DNA from: Bromus sterilis
Lineage: Eukaryota > Streptophyta > Magnoliopsida > Poales > Poaceae
Direction of reading: 5' to 3'
NCBI GenBank assembly: GCA_950022295.1
Contig: OX465597.1
Location: 59,941,016-60,005,015 of the forward strand
Length of the DNA stretch: 64,000 nt
The notes beneath the pieces were generated by a model. That model worked only from the letters and a program-made list of their open reading frames with translations, was not told the origin of the DNA and did no database searches. Numbering within the stretch: the stretch's first letter is position 1; each line of letters opens with the position of its first letter. Of the stretch, positions 12,102 through 23,469 are shown in pieces. The position numbers and the translations under genes were made by a program.

Positions 12102-13690
12102 TGATATGTCCCAAACGTATCTACAATTTCTGCTTGCTACATGCATGATTTGTGTGACTTGCCATGTTTTGCTTACACTTTCATATCTTTTTATAACATA
12201 TGTTGGAACTAACCTATTAATGGTTGCAAGAGTGCAAAATTTCTTGTTTTTGTACTTTATGTGTAGGAATTACTTGGATAAAGGAAAATTCACAAAAAGG
12301 AGCCTTGTAGGAGTTGGACTCTAACTCTCCCGTAATCTGTCCCCACCAGACAGGTTTTAAAGATCGTCTCGGAAACGCTAGAAGACGGCCTCAAACGGAA
12401 AAACTTAAAACTAAAAAGTTGTAGGGATTTTTGTTCCGGTGGATTTAGACATAAAATTTGGCCCAATCGGAGTACGGATGCTTCCAGAAACCCCGAAATA
12501 CAGAAGACGTAATCTGGATGACGGGAATCCGAGAGTCTATATAAAGAGAGGAAACCTAGGTCAAAGGGCACCATGAAAATTCCTCCCCCTTGGCAGCCGT
12601 CTTGAGGGGGAGATCAATCTCCACAGCAGCATCATCTCCAAGGAAGAAGTAGGGGCCAAGGGCCGCTGCCCCCAAGGGTCGTGGCCACCGCTGTGGTCGT
12701 GGGCTCCGCCGCCGTCGCCGTCTCCTTCATCTTCTCCGGGTTGCACCTCTCCATCAACAACTCTCTCTCACTCACCATGTCCATGTGTGAGTAGTTCCCC
12801 CTCGGGGCTAAGGCTTGTATCTTGATCTATGTGGTTTCTCTCTCTCCCATGATGTGATCTTCGTTGTGATCATAGGCTATGTTAATCTAGGGTGATTTCA
12901 TGATATTTCCCCTTCCTCTATGTATTGGATTGATGTACTCAATTGATCTTATCTAGTATAATACCCGAGACCAAGGTGACAGCGGTCTATTGGACATGGG
13001 TTAGAAGAATATTTTCATGAGTGATTTCATCTTTTGTGTGTTGATTGAAGATTGAGAGTCTCTTGGTGCTTGTCTTTGACTATCCTTGAGATATGTTGTG
13101 GTGATTGTGGTACTCTCTTTGGATGGTCGCGGTGACATTTGGAAATCCATAGATTGAGAACTACGAACTTTGAGGTGTGCTTTTGTAGCCCTACATAATT
13201 CTCATCCTCTCTTGACCACAAAGGAATGATCTCCGAGTGCGTCTCCATTGCATGTTTTATGGGAAATATCATGTGATTAGACTATGTTAATGTTGTTGGG
13301 AGTTGCCACTAGTGAAATTATGAATCCTAGGCCTTGTTTCCACCATTGCAATACCGTTTGTGATCACGTTTACCACTTGTTTCTTTGCTGCACTTTTTAT
13401 TAAAGATTTATATTACCTTGCTTTGCCACACCTATCACCCATATTTTACCATCTCTTTGCCGAACTAGTGCACCTATACAACTCCTAGTTGTATTAGGTG
13501 TGTTGGGGACACAAGGGACTTCGTGTTTCTTAATTGCAGGGTTGCTTGAGAGAGACCATCTTCAACCTCTACTTCCCTGAGTTCGATACACCTTAGGTCA
13601 TCCACTTGAGGGAAATTGTTGTTGTCCTACAAACCTCTGCGCTTGGAGGCCCAACATAGTCTACAAGAATAGAAGTGTGCGTAGACATCA
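12102..13690 (+). repeat. 3' LTR of A1
   Basis: It is collinear with the 5' LTR along its full length (1589 versus 1588 bp), including the TATATAAA box near 12539-12546. Differences are scattered single bases. It is followed by the target duplication CCGAT. Confidence 0.9.
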
Positions 13691-14660
13691 CCGATGAATT
13701 CTTATCCTAGCCAAACCAATCAATTTTTGGATGCACCAGCATACCCTAGTACTATTATGAGTGTACAAAATTCGGTGTCAACGCCGACTCACTTTGAGAC
13801 ACCACCCATAAGTGTGGCATGTTTTATCTTCTGTCGTACTATGGTTCGGCGCCCATCTCACAAGCTGCACCATTAGCTAGTACTCATCTTACTCCTATGT
13901 CATTACGACAAGCATCTTCATCTACATTAAATCCAATTTTAGCAAAACTAAGGAAGGAGTTGCATAAGATGTTTCAAGAAACTTTCAGAAACGAGCCGAA
14001 AGTAAAGAGTCGTGTATATCAAAAGCCTTATCCTGAACACTTCGATGCAATTTTGTACCCTCATGGTTAAGAGGTTTCTGATTTTGTTAAAAGTAGTGGA
14101 GAGGGCAGGAAAAACAACTTGGGAGCACGTTAGTCAGTATCTAGCACAATTGGGTGAAGCTGGCTCCATAGAAGAATTGAAAGTTTGTCTATTTTCCCTA
14201 TCTTTAACTGGCACCACATTTTCATGGTTTGCTGCATTGCCACATGTCTCTATTCTCTTATGGTAGGAACTAGAGCAGAAATTTCATTATCACTTTTTTA
14301 GTGGTGACAATGAGCTTAAGTTGTCACATCTTACATCGGTTATACAAAAACATGATGAATCATTCACCGATTATGTCAACAGATTTAGAGATATAAAAAA
14401 TCAATGATATAACTTAGTGATAATCGAGAGAGACTTAGCAGATCTTATTATTAATGGTTTGAAAAATCACATTAAAGAGAGGCTAGAGAGTTATGAGTTT
14501 TTAAATATTAACCAAGCCTTACAGAAAACTCTAGCCCAAGAAAGCCGAAGTAAAGAGGTTCATAGGTCTACAACCGATCGTCCTAGAATGCATATGGTTG
14601 ATTACAATGATGATAATTCAGACTATGAGGTTGATGTCTATACCGTCGAATTTGTTTGAT
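13691..14660 (+). pseudogene. Element B gag, central and C-terminal part
   Basis: Several short plus-strand frames together encode a retrotransposon gag domain. Recognisable pieces are YPEHFDAILYPHG, then TTWEHVSQYLAQLGEAG (about 14110-14160), SLTGTTFSWFAALP (about 14205-14240), and QKFHYHFFSGDNELKLSHL with FTDYVNRFRD (about 14275-14390). These are hallmarks of the plant Retrotrans_gag family. At least three in-frame stops or frameshifts occur, for example near 14069, 14264 and 14405, so it is not functional. Confidence 0.75.
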
Positions 14661-15169
14661 CCTCAAAGGCCAAACCTTATGCATGGCTCTTAAGCCGATT
14701 CGCAAGAATCATGACGAGGCAATGAAATTTACTTTTAATATATCCAAGTGTGATAAAATATTTGATGCTTTGTTGCAAGATAAGATGATTAGAATATCAC
14801 AAACCTTACCGTCGTTTGAGGAGCTGAAATAGCGTGCTTACTGCAAGTATCATAATTCATTATCTCATGCTACTAATGAATGCAATGTTTTTTGACGACA
14901 AATACAATTGACCATTACCGATGAATGATTAAATTTTGTAGAGATGCAAGTTGATAAACAACCATTCTCGATAAACACCATGGATTTGGAAGGAAAGAAG
15001 ATGTTAATTCGGTCTAATATACCCAAATCTAATAATAAATAAAATGTTTTTATTAGTGAACCCAGGAAAAGCAAGGAAGGCGACATGGTCTTGGGAAGAC
15101 AGGTTGTGCTTGACAAGCAACCTGATGGCAAGGAAGTGATAAAGATCACCATAAAAAATGCTACACTCG

Positions 15170-15187
15170 GGGGGGGGGGGGGGGGGG
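15170..15187 (+). repeat. Poly-G run
   Basis: An uninterrupted run of about 18 G lies in the decayed gag-protease interval of element B. Such runs are prone to sequencing and assembly length error. Positions 14661-15844 otherwise hold short, broken frames of retroelement origin. Confidence 0.8.
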
Positions 15188-15844
15188 ACTACAAGTACAA
15201 GAGGATTGTCATGTTAAATTAATCAAACCCAAGAATTCAGAAGTTGGCAAGGGGGGAAAGAATGAAGCTAACTTTTGATATTTTCCTGTCCAAATATACC
15301 AATCAAGTGGCATGTTCTAGCCCTAATCGACCATCAACTTCAAAGCGTTCAAGATTACCTCCGCAAGAAATTCGACCTTATGCAAGTACATATGGGTCAT
15401 GGGCATCACCCCCTATGCGTCATATTACATGGGATACTTCAATGGAGGTTGAGGTCAACCCCTAATGGTCCCTTATGCTTTTCATATGGGGTGGGTAACA
15501 CCTAGGAGGCTCACTCGTGAGAGGTTTTCTTGTTCTTCACAAGTCTGTTTAAATCATGGTACTAATCTGCTATCACAAGTTTCTCCGAAGAAGGTAAATA
15601 GAAAAGTGTGGCATACTATGTCGCATAATGCAGAAATTTCAAAATCTGACAAGCAAAAGGAGATCAAAGAGGTGATTGTTGGTAATCTGGCCAATTCTAA
15701 TGATGATATTGTTGTTGTTCAACAGGGGTCCATGGCTAATGATCACGAGGCTAGCACAAGAAAGGGCAAATATAGGGATCCCAAATATACTCAACCTAAG
15801 TGGTGTCCTCCAGGTTTAACTAATACCATGGAAAGGAGATTGCA

Positions 15845-16837
15845 ATGCATAGGAACCATGAGAAGGTAGAGCACGAAGAAGAGAAGCAAAGGGACGCATT
15901 ATTCAATGAAATTAGGCCCATGGCACCCGCAAAACAAATATGGAGGCCTAAAAAAGGGGCAAAGACATATGCTTCTACATTAGCTACAACAACAACAACA
16001 CCAAAAAGGGATGATGCATCCCATATCACATCATCCATGCTACTTGTTACACCTTCTTCAATCGAGGATACTTCAAGTCCAATATACACCTTAGTAGATG
16101 AAGATGAGATGGTGGATTATGAATCTACGGCAGTTCGAGAAGGTATGGACATTAATATGGTGTATTGCTTACCTACAGAATTTTGTGTTGTAGATGAAGA
16201 AGGGGAGGTGGCTCAGCTTGACTTTGGTCCTAAAAATGCCATCTTTGAGAAACCAAAAGAATCGGTGAAACAGTTGAAGCCATTATACCTTAAAGGTCAT
16301 ATTAATGGATCACCGATTGCTAGGATGCTAGTTCATGGTGGTGTTATGGTAAATCTTATGCCCTATTTGGTCTTCAAGAAGTTGGGATTACATGATGATG
16401 CATTGATGAAGACCAGTATGGTGCTTAATGGATTTGAGGGTAAAGAAAGGGTAGAGGCCAAAGGTGTGATATGCATGGAACTCACTGTGGGAAGCAAAAC
16501 TTTGGCCACCACATTCTTCATCGCCGAGGTGCAAGATAATTATAATTTTACATTAAGTCCTGATTGGTTTCATGCTAATCAATGTGTGTCATCTACCATG
16601 CATCAATTCTTAATACAATGGGTCGATGATGAAGTAGAAGTTATTCACGTGAATAATTCGTCTTGTGTTGCTTTGGCCGATGCATCAGTGAATTGGAATC
16701 ATCCCGATATTACTTGCTTAATTGGACATGGTATTTCGAAGTTTGATTTCCTTAGTGCTACAAGGAATGGGTTTGTGCCCATATCTTTAATACTGATTGA
16801 TGGCAATCGACTCTATGATATGTACTTATCATCCTAA
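15845..16837 (+). pseudogene. Element B protease domain, catalytic Asp replaced
   Basis: A 330-codon open frame covers the gag-protease linker and a retropepsin-like domain of the plant Gypsy type. The core reads LYLKGHINGSPIARMLVHGG, followed by VNLMPYLVFKKLGL and later FFIAEVQDNYNFTLSPDWFH. In this family the active-site motif is normally (L/V)VDGG; here the Asp is His (residue about 165), so the enzyme should be inactive. The Gly-Arg-Asp-Trp motif further on is also altered (SPDW). There is no start codon of its own context, and no reverse transcriptase follows before the 3' LTR at 17007. Confidence 0.7.
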
Positions 16838-17006
16838 GCATAAACGAGGCCGATATATGATTATCGCCCTAAGCATAAAAATGGCCGATATATAATTATC
16901 ACCTTAAAAATATATATGGCCGATGGAGTGTTGACATCGTCCTTAGAACAAACATGGTACAAATTATTTTTTGGCATGCAAGCTTTACCGAGAAAAAGGG
17001 GGCATG

Positions 17007-18175
17007 TGTTGACAACAGTTTTTGGCACAACCATAAATGTATATAAGATGACCCCAAATGAGGAAGTGCTTTACATAAAAAGTTATGTATTATCGACATG
17101 AACATCTTTTAAGTTTGGTTCATCATCATCCAATGTCATCTCGAGGGCTGAAGATGTGCTTGAAACACTTAATTTTTTAAATTATAGTACTGTTCAGACT
17201 TTTACGCCTTCAAGATGGTGTCATATGGAAAAGTGTTCTACATGAATTGTCTTCATCTCGTCGAGGCTATCGATTTTGATATTTGATTCATCTCAATCCG
17301 ATCGTATGCAAAAGTTAGAGACAGTACTATGTATACCTATCAAGAGCAAAAAAATGACGCCCTTAGTAAGATACTTATGCGATGTTTGATGAAAAGAGTG
17401 AATAAATCGGCCTTTAAAATGGCCCCGAATAAAATAAAAACTTTCAAATTGAAGTTCGTTGTCTCATTAAGGTGAAAAATTTGTGTTTTGAGTTTTTCCA
17501 TCCAAGGAGATATGTAGCCTGTGAATCCAAAAATATGACGCTCTAGACAAGACACTCATGCAACCAATGTCTGATGAAAAGCGTGAGCGATTAGGCCCTG
17601 AAGATGGATCCAAATAAAAAAACATTCAACATGAAAGCCCTTCGCCTCGTCAAGGGCTGTAACTTTGATATTTACAGTTTTTCCATCTGAGGTCGTATGC
17701 GACCATCGCATCCCAAAATCGAACTATTGTTTTGAGACCACCGGTAATCCAAGTTCAGTTAAGTTTGGAAATATTTGGATGGAATTTGGAGTCCTTTTCT
17801 TGTACGAAAGTTCAGCCGCCACATATATAGATGAAAAGTGATGGTCGATTGAACAACACACAATTAAACAAACACATCTACAATTTTTGCCCTACTTTTA
17901 TCTCTCTTCTGTGTTCTTGCTCTTTCTGGTTCTTCGTTTGTTCTTCGTGAAGGGCAGCGATCCTCGAGGTTCTAGGGGCGAGCGAATTGACCTAGGGTAT
18001 CCCATAGCCTTCATGCGTCCAGACGGGGTCCCTCCCTGGCGTGTGGGTTTCGGGTCTTCAAAAGCGCTCGGCCGATTGCTTGCGTACCACGCATCCGGAC
18101 GGATCTCCTTCGACGTGAGCTGTGGTGCATCATCCCCGGCACCGAGGGTACACATGACGTGTTCGTGTGTTAACA
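17007..18175 (+). repeat. 3' LTR of element B
   Basis: It runs TGTTGACAAC...GTGTTAACA, 1169 bp, and matches the split 5' LTR. The purine tract AGAAAAAGGGGGCA is immediately upstream. Many substitutions and small indels relative to the 5' copy indicate age. Confidence 0.85.
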
Positions 18176-18900
18176 AAATGAAGGAAGGAAAATAACAGAC
18201 GCCCCTGCGTCGAGCCAACCGAAAGTGCACAAGGGTACGTGTTTGTGTCTCAAGGTCTCGCACTTAGTAAATAAGAAAGAGCGTCGAGAGAAACTATTCT
18301 GAGGAGTACTCGTTTGGGAGCACCTGCAAGGATTACTTTGGATGTGTTGAGAGCACGTCACGTATCGCGTTTTGAGCGCTTCTTCCGAATTTCTTTTTTT
18401 GTGTACGTGTTTTCGGTGTTTAGATGGTTTTTTGGGTTTTCGCACGGTTTTTTGGTGAAAAAATAATATTTTAAAAAGTATGTGAACAAAAATTAATGAG
18501 AGGCTCGTGGACGCATAGGTTTTCTTCTGCGGGAGGCACGCCCTGTGCCTCTGATAAGGGGGAAAAAGGTACGATCGTGCCTCTCATGGAGGCATGGGTT
18601 TGCTTCCGCGAGAAGCGAGATGCACGCCCCGTGCCTCTAAAAAAGAAAAGAAAAAAGGCAATTGTGCCTTTCTTGGAGGTACAATTTTGCTTCCGCAAGA
18701 GGCACGCCCCGTGCCTCTAAAGGGGGGGGGGAGAAGGTACAATCGTGCCTTTCGTGAAGACATAGATTTGATTTCGCGAGGGGGCACAAACCGTGAATCT
18801 AAAAAAGAAAAAGAAAAACATGTTTTTTCCTATGGTTGCTTCCACGAGAAGCACACTCGTTGCCATTAAAAAAAAGGGGGGAAAACGGAACTTCTAGATC
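18176..18900. repeat. Flank with palindromic minisatellite (about 18526-18870)
   Basis: About four imperfect tandem units of 80-95 bp start with TTGCTTCCGCGAGA-like sequence. Each holds a short palindrome such as GAGGCACGCCCCGTGCCTC (arms of 8 bp, loop CCC), followed by an A/G-rich spacer and a second GTGCCT motif. The fourth unit is the most decayed. Such GAGGCACG palindromes are frequent in Triticeae transposon interiors. Positions 18176-18525 show no recognisable gene. Confidence 0.7.
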
Positions 18901-19674
18901 GCTATAAGTGGCATGCGTACATTATACCACTTGCCAACCGCGGAAGAGGTGGTGATCTTTGTTAAGATAAAAAAAAAAGGGAAAAAATACCACTCCATGT
19001 CTATAGGGATTCCTACTACACAAATATTTCATACCACATGTGAAATGTAAGATTAGCAAGCCTACTATCATGCTATTTACATAGAAATTATCAAAATATG
19101 TTCCAACAAATTTCTTCTAGATTAAAATTTTCATGGTGTTTTATAGTAAGTTATCCGATCGATGATGCGCAAATTATCAAAGTTCAATCCAGAAGTAAAA
19201 CAGTTTATTCCTTTAAAAGATATAAGATTAAAAATCAATGTAAAAATAGCCCATAAACATGTATGACGATATGTCACCTCTTCCCTATAGTCAGAAATAT
19301 GCAATAATACACTACTAGAAGAAGGAAATCAGACGAACTACGTAGTATAAGAGAAAATCCTGTTAGCTTCAAATTCATACAGATATAAAAATTATCAAAT
19401 CGAATTCTAATCACTACATGAAGCCTGATCAATTGGTTAACACTTTACTTCAAGAGCCACCCCATCAGGATCGATTCTCCAGTTCATAGCACATTTTTTG
19501 TGTGATTAAAAGAAAGACAATAACCTGTCTAACTCCTACCTAGGATAATTGCCATTGAAAATCAAACAACGTGTAGGTCGTTCGACACTCAGGCTTTTTT
19601 TTATGAACTTGAAACTGTGATTAAAATTAAAAGGACATACAAAGTGAAACAAAATCTACACATAGGAGAGTTAC
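18901..19674. other. Intergenic, nothing recognised
   Basis: AT-rich, without long frames or clear terminal repeats. It may be residual transposon sequence. Confidence 0.5.
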
Positions 19675-20047
19675 CCGAGAATCAGTCTGGCTATGGATTC
19701 CTGAGAATCAGCTGTGGCTCTGGATTTTTAGAATCAGAATCTGACTGTTTGTTTACCCTGTTGTAGAATCTGGCTATGTTGTTAAATGTTAGTAACACTT
19801 TTATGTATTGATTATGATGTTTATAAAAAGATTAAAGCACAAGTTGCAAATTTTGACTCCATAGAGTAAGAATTAGCAAAAAAACATGGTTTTAAAAATA
19901 AATATCATGATGATAGGAATATATCAGCCAAAACACACATATGAAATATAGCATCCAAAATAAGCACCAATTATCATATTGTTACGTATAAATATATCAT
20001 CCAAAATATCCATCAATCATCGTAGTCTCATAAAGCTATATATAAAA

Positions 20048-21349
20048 CTATGGTTGATTCGCCAACAACCCATCAGCAATCGCCTCACGGGTTGCTTTCA
20101 TAGCCGCATCATCACCAAGCACAATGTTGGAAACATGGCCTATGGGTAGCGGTTGTAAATTTCCTGGCATGTAGTTCTCGTCTCTATCACATCTATCAAA
20201 CTCCAAGTCTCTCAAATGGCTTTCTCTAATGCAATTATGAAGTGCCATACATGCAATGATGATCCGAGCTTGCTTCTCACAAGAATAACTTGGCATTTTT
20301 TGTAAAATACGCCATTTCATCTTCAACACACCAAATGCACGCTCAATGACATTGCGTAGGGATGAATGTGCATAGTTAAAAATTTCTTTTTTACCATTGG
20401 GTGGGAGACCTTGGCGAAATTCCGGCACATGATACTTTTGCCCTTTGTATGGAGCTAAATATCCATCACAATTGGGATAACCCGAGTCAACAAGATAGTA
20501 CCTTCCTGCATAAAGCAATAGTTTTATAAATGCAATCAACAATATAAATGAGACAATATTATGGTGCACACATAAAATGAAATGAATACCTATAGGTGGA
20601 TGTGGAAACCTATCTGCATACTTCACCAAAGTATCTCTGAATATCCTTGTGTCGTGTGCTGACCCTGGCCATCCCGCAACTATAGAGGTGAACCTCATGT
20701 CAAAGTCACACACTGCCATGATATTTTGTGTTGGGTATCCATGCCGACCAACATGGTTGACGATCTCATCATTTGGAACAACTACAGGAATATGTGACCC
20801 ATCAATTGCACCTATACAACCATCAAAGTGAGGTGCAAATCTCGCATCTCGAAGCCTATCATGCACAACTCTAAACTCCGGATCATTTGGTCGAATGATG
20901 TCTACAGCCATATCATTCAAACATTGTAGTACTTCATTGAATTTTCGATGTATAACTTCAGTTGATCTCTTGAAACGATTCTCCACTTGGCTCACAGATT
21001 GAGGGCCCCCAACGGTCCATAAAAACATGCCCAATGCTTCTTCCGAACTCATGTTTCTTGTTGCTTTCAATCCATATGTGTGCACAAGTGTGCGATGCAA
21101 TCTATCAAAACAAGGCTTGTACATCCTAAACATGTTATAGCAATCTTTTGGAGTACTCAAGTTCTCGGTAACCCACTGTTGTCCGGTCATTATAGGAACT
21201 CTTCTCTTGCTTTTCGTGAGATACTTCTCACTGTACATGATACCAACATGTGCAACCATCATGTATCTTTTTTGCCTTTGCTTCCTTGAGGTTGCCATAG
21301 AATCAGAATCAATTTCAGACTCTTCACTATGGCTGTCACTTGTGCTCAT
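20048..21349 (-). CDS. PIF/Harbinger transposase (HARBI1-like DDE nuclease); 405 aa if spliced
   Basis: DNA-cutting subunit of a Harbinger transposon, expected to act in the nucleus together with the Myb-like partner encoded just upstream. The order is: Ser/Asp-rich N-terminus, helix-turn-helix-like region (about residues 100-140, MFLWTVGGPQSVSQVENRF), then a DDE_Tnp_4 domain. The catalytic triad is visible as D183 (GAIDGSHIPV), D260 (YYLVDSGYPN) and E308 (NVIERAFGVL). The last two are separated by 47 residues, the DD47E spacing I recall for this superfamily. An 84-bp intron (donor GT at 20589-20588, acceptor AG at 20507-20506) splits codon 254. It is in frame and free of stops, so an unspliced reading gives 433 residues with a hydrophobic insert just before D260. 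Removing it restores the family motif. No frameshift or premature stop is seen. Confidence 0.9.
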   Translation of the reverse strand: MSTSDSHSEESEIDSDSMATSRKQRQKRYMMVAHVGIMYSEKYLTKSKRRVPIMTGQQWVTENLSTPKDCYNMFRMYKPCFDRLHRTLVHTYGLKATRNMSSEEALGMFLWTVGGPQSVSQVENRFKRSTEVIHRKFNEVLQCLNDMAVDIIRPNDPEFRVVHDRLRDARFAPHFDGCIGAIDGSHIPVVVPNDEIVNHVGRHGYPTQNIMAVCDFDMRFTSIVAGWPGSAHDTRIFRDTLVKYADRFPHPPIGIHFILCVHHNIVSFILLIAFIKLLLYAGRYYLVDSGYPNCDGYLAPYKGQKYHVPEFRQGLPPNGKKEIFNYAHSSLRNVIERAFGVLKMKWRILQKMPSYSCEKQARIIIACMALHNCIRESHLRDLEFDRCDRDENYMPGNLQPLPIGHVSNIVLGDDAAMKATREAIADGLLANQP

Positions 21350-21585
21350 CTACATATAAGCATAATTGTCATGTCTTGATGAACAGAAAAAATAACCAAA
21401 TAACATATTGTTCAATAACTCTCAATAAATATAATATAAATGATAATATCATTCAAAAACTATCAAGTGACATAGCATAAAGGAAAATATTGTTCAACAA
21501 CTCTCAAATGACATAACTAAAATGGTAATATTGTTCAACAAGCCTCAAACGACATAACATAAAGAAAGGGAAATAAAGTGTGACC

Positions 21586-22491
21586 CTAACGCCTATTTCG
21601 CTCATCATACATCCTCCTAAGCCAATTCTTCTTTCCTTCGCTAGTCTTCATATTGTTGAAGAAACAACGATTTTCAAACTTAGCAAACAACTTCGTTGCT
21701 ATGAAATACTCATCACTTCCTTCATCTGCTCCACATGCCACAACATCTTCCATTATCTTTTCAATTTCAGTAGCGACATTATTTTTATTTGAGTTCACCG
21801 CGGCATCCTCACTAATCAAGTGGTCAACCATGCGCTTGAAATCCCTTTGAACAGGATTCTGTTTATTTGAGCTTCCGTCTATCTTCCCAGCCCCCTTCTT
21901 TGCCTTTTTGGCTTGGGTAGTGTGTACTTCCTCCTCCTCAGTTTCGTCATCTTCAACATCATGCGCTTCAGCGTTTTCACATTCGGGCATGATAGAACTT
22001 TCTCCAGTAACATTGATATTCTCAAACATAATACTCAACTCCTCCAAATTTTCAGGACCGCATTTACGAAATTGTAACAAGTCCTTGTTTTCCTGAATAA
22101 AGAGTTTGGGAGTTGTCAAAATAAATCCTAGTGGAAGATTAGGTACATAAAAATTATATTTCATTAGATAACTTACTTCACCAGCTTTTTTCCACCATTC
22201 ATCGTCTGCTATCACGGTGTTTGTTACATCATTCCAACCAAGGCCAGTTGCTTTGTTTTTTAGGATCAACCAATCCCTATACAAAGTCCTCAGACTACCC
22301 CATTTATTTTTAAACTGCAGCCTACGGTAGTTTCTTCCAGTCTTCTCTAAAAATCCAATTTGTACATTCTTGTACCCAGCAGGGCTCAAAAATTTGAGTG
22401 GCCTATTTCCCTTTAGCTTCTCCTCAGCGGCAAGTTTGCAAAATACTGCGGTCACTTCCGCATTCCAATTGGCTTTTTCTTCTTTTGACAT
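21586..22491 (-). CDS. Myb/SANT-like DNA-binding partner of the Harbinger transposase; 273 aa if spliced
   Basis: ORF1 protein of the transposon. In this superfamily it binds subterminal DNA and helps the transposase enter the nucleus. Residues about 7-103 form a Myb_DNA-bind_3 domain (NWNAEVTAVFCKLAAEEK, then FKNKWGSLRTLYRDWLILK, then GLGWND). An acidic linker (DVEDDETEEEE), a basic patch (KKAKKGAG) and a C-terminal helical region follow. An intron with consensus borders (GTAAGT donor at 22176, TTTATTCAG acceptor ending 22093) is 84 bp, in frame and stop-free, so the unspliced frame is 301 residues. Without the intron, KKAGE joins ENKDLLQFRKCG, which fits the family better. It is separated from the transposase by 236 bp and encoded on the same strand. 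Confidence 0.85.
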   Translation of the reverse strand: MSKEEKANWNAEVTAVFCKLAAEEKLKGNRPLKFLSPAGYKNVQIGFLEKTGRNYRRLQFKNKWGSLRTLYRDWLILKNKATGLGWNDVTNTVIADDEWWKKAGEVSYLMKYNFYVPNLPLGFILTTPKLFIQENKDLLQFRKCGPENLEELSIMFENINVTGESSIMPECENAEAHDVEDDETEEEEVHTTQAKKAKKGAGKIDGSSNKQNPVQRDFKRMVDHLISEDAAVNSNKNNVATEIEKIMEDVVACGADEGSDEYFIATKLFAKFENRCFFNNMKTSEGKKNWLRRMYDERNRR

Positions 22492-23273
22492 CTATGTATA
22501 TAAGATCAATATAAGTACAACTAACCTAATATATACGGTTTTATTAACTATACTCACACAAATTGAAACCAACGTCAGATACATGGAATAAAAATTGGAG
22601 GACAAACTCACCTTGCTTGGACAAGGTAGCAAGGACAGGAGTTGGCCGGACAGCACCTGCACATGGAGTATGGGAATATCCGTGATGCACTACAAAGAAA
22701 GTTCAGACTACGGTACAAACTACATGTGTTCAAGCAGCCGGCGGAGAGCAGCAGTGGGGGCGGCCACGCACCTGCTTGGGGACGGCTGGATGGAGGTTGG
22801 GGCAGCGGAGGATGACAGCAACAGTCGGCAGATATGGCGGCGAACAGTCAGCGGACGGAAGTTGGGGACGACGGCAGATGACAGTACCAGGCTGCGGACG
22901 GAGGTTAGGGACGGCGGCGGCCCGTGGAGATCTCGGCAGGCCAGGAGGATTTCTTGGGTGGAGGAGGCGGATCTCCCGTCAGCGGCAAGTTGAGGCCGCA
23001 GGTGGAAGGCCGGGGACAGGCCACTAGTGCGGCGGGGTGGTCTTCATCGCCATCTGCTCCTTGTTTCTCTGAAAGAAGGGGACGAGGAAGGAAACAGAGG
23101 ATTTGTTTCGGTCTTGGGGGATGGCATTTGCCTCGTAATAACGCTCAAAACGTTGGGTATTCACAAACTTGCATAAGTGGCAGCTCGGGAATCACCTTCG
23201 CGGCTCGGGAATCACCTGTTTCCCAGCTTTGGCTTCTACGTGAAAGCTAGATGGGATTTTAGAATCGATTCTT

Positions 23274-23469
23274 ACCATATCAAGTTAAAATCTGTCTGTT
23301 TGTTTAGGATTCTGATTTAATAAAGGTCAGAATCCGAAAATCTGTAGCTGTAGCTTAAACAAAGGCCACCTTACCATATCAAGTTAAAATCTGTCTGTTT
23401 GTTTAGGATTCTGATTTTATAAAGGTCAGAATCCGAAAATCTGTAGCTGTAGCTTAAACAAAGGCCACC
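23274..23469. repeat. Tandem duplication of the Harbinger right end (97 + 99 bp)
   Basis: Units 23274-23370 and 23371-23469 are nearly identical; they differ by a 2-base indel (ACCATCAAG versus ACCATATCAAG) and a T/A change. Each ends TTAAACAAAGGCCACC. The duplication covers the presumed terminal and subterminal transposase-binding region. Confidence 0.85.

Larger units (their letters stand above)
6835..13690 (+). mobile_element. Element A1: complete non-autonomous Gypsy (Athila/Sabrina-like) retrotransposon
   Basis: LTRs are 6835-8422 (1588 bp) and 12102-13690 (1589 bp), both beginning TGATA and ending GTAGACATCA. A perfect 5-bp target duplication, CCGAT, lies at 6830-6834 and 13691-13695. 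The primer-binding site TGGCGCCGTTGCCGGGGA (8432-8449) fits the Asp-tRNA site used by Athila-type elements (family knowledge). The internal domain of 3.68 kb has no protease, reverse transcriptase or integrase, only one 253-codon frame near the 5' end. It must be mobilised in trans. The LTRs look closely similar, so it is much younger than its host B. The name Sabrina/WHAM is a suggestion from memory. Confidence 0.9.
3458..18175 (+). mobile_element. Element B: old Ty3/Gypsy LTR retrotransposon with nested insertions
   Basis: The 5' LTR is 3458-6299 (about 1157 bp after removing the solo LTR at 4440-6119) and the 3' LTR is 17007-18175 (1169 bp). Both open TGTTG and close with TCAACA or TTAACA, and both share the segment TTTTTGGCACAACCATAAA just inside the start. 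A primer-binding-site-like TGGCGACTCCATTAGGGA follows the 5' LTR at 6307-6324. A purine-rich tract (AGAAAAAGGGGGCA) precedes the 3' LTR. The flanks AAATC and AAATG could be an eroded 5-bp target duplication. Only gag and protease remnants occur; no reverse transcriptase or integrase is visible, so the copy is defective or non-autonomous. LTR divergence and many stops indicate an old insertion. Confidence 0.85.
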
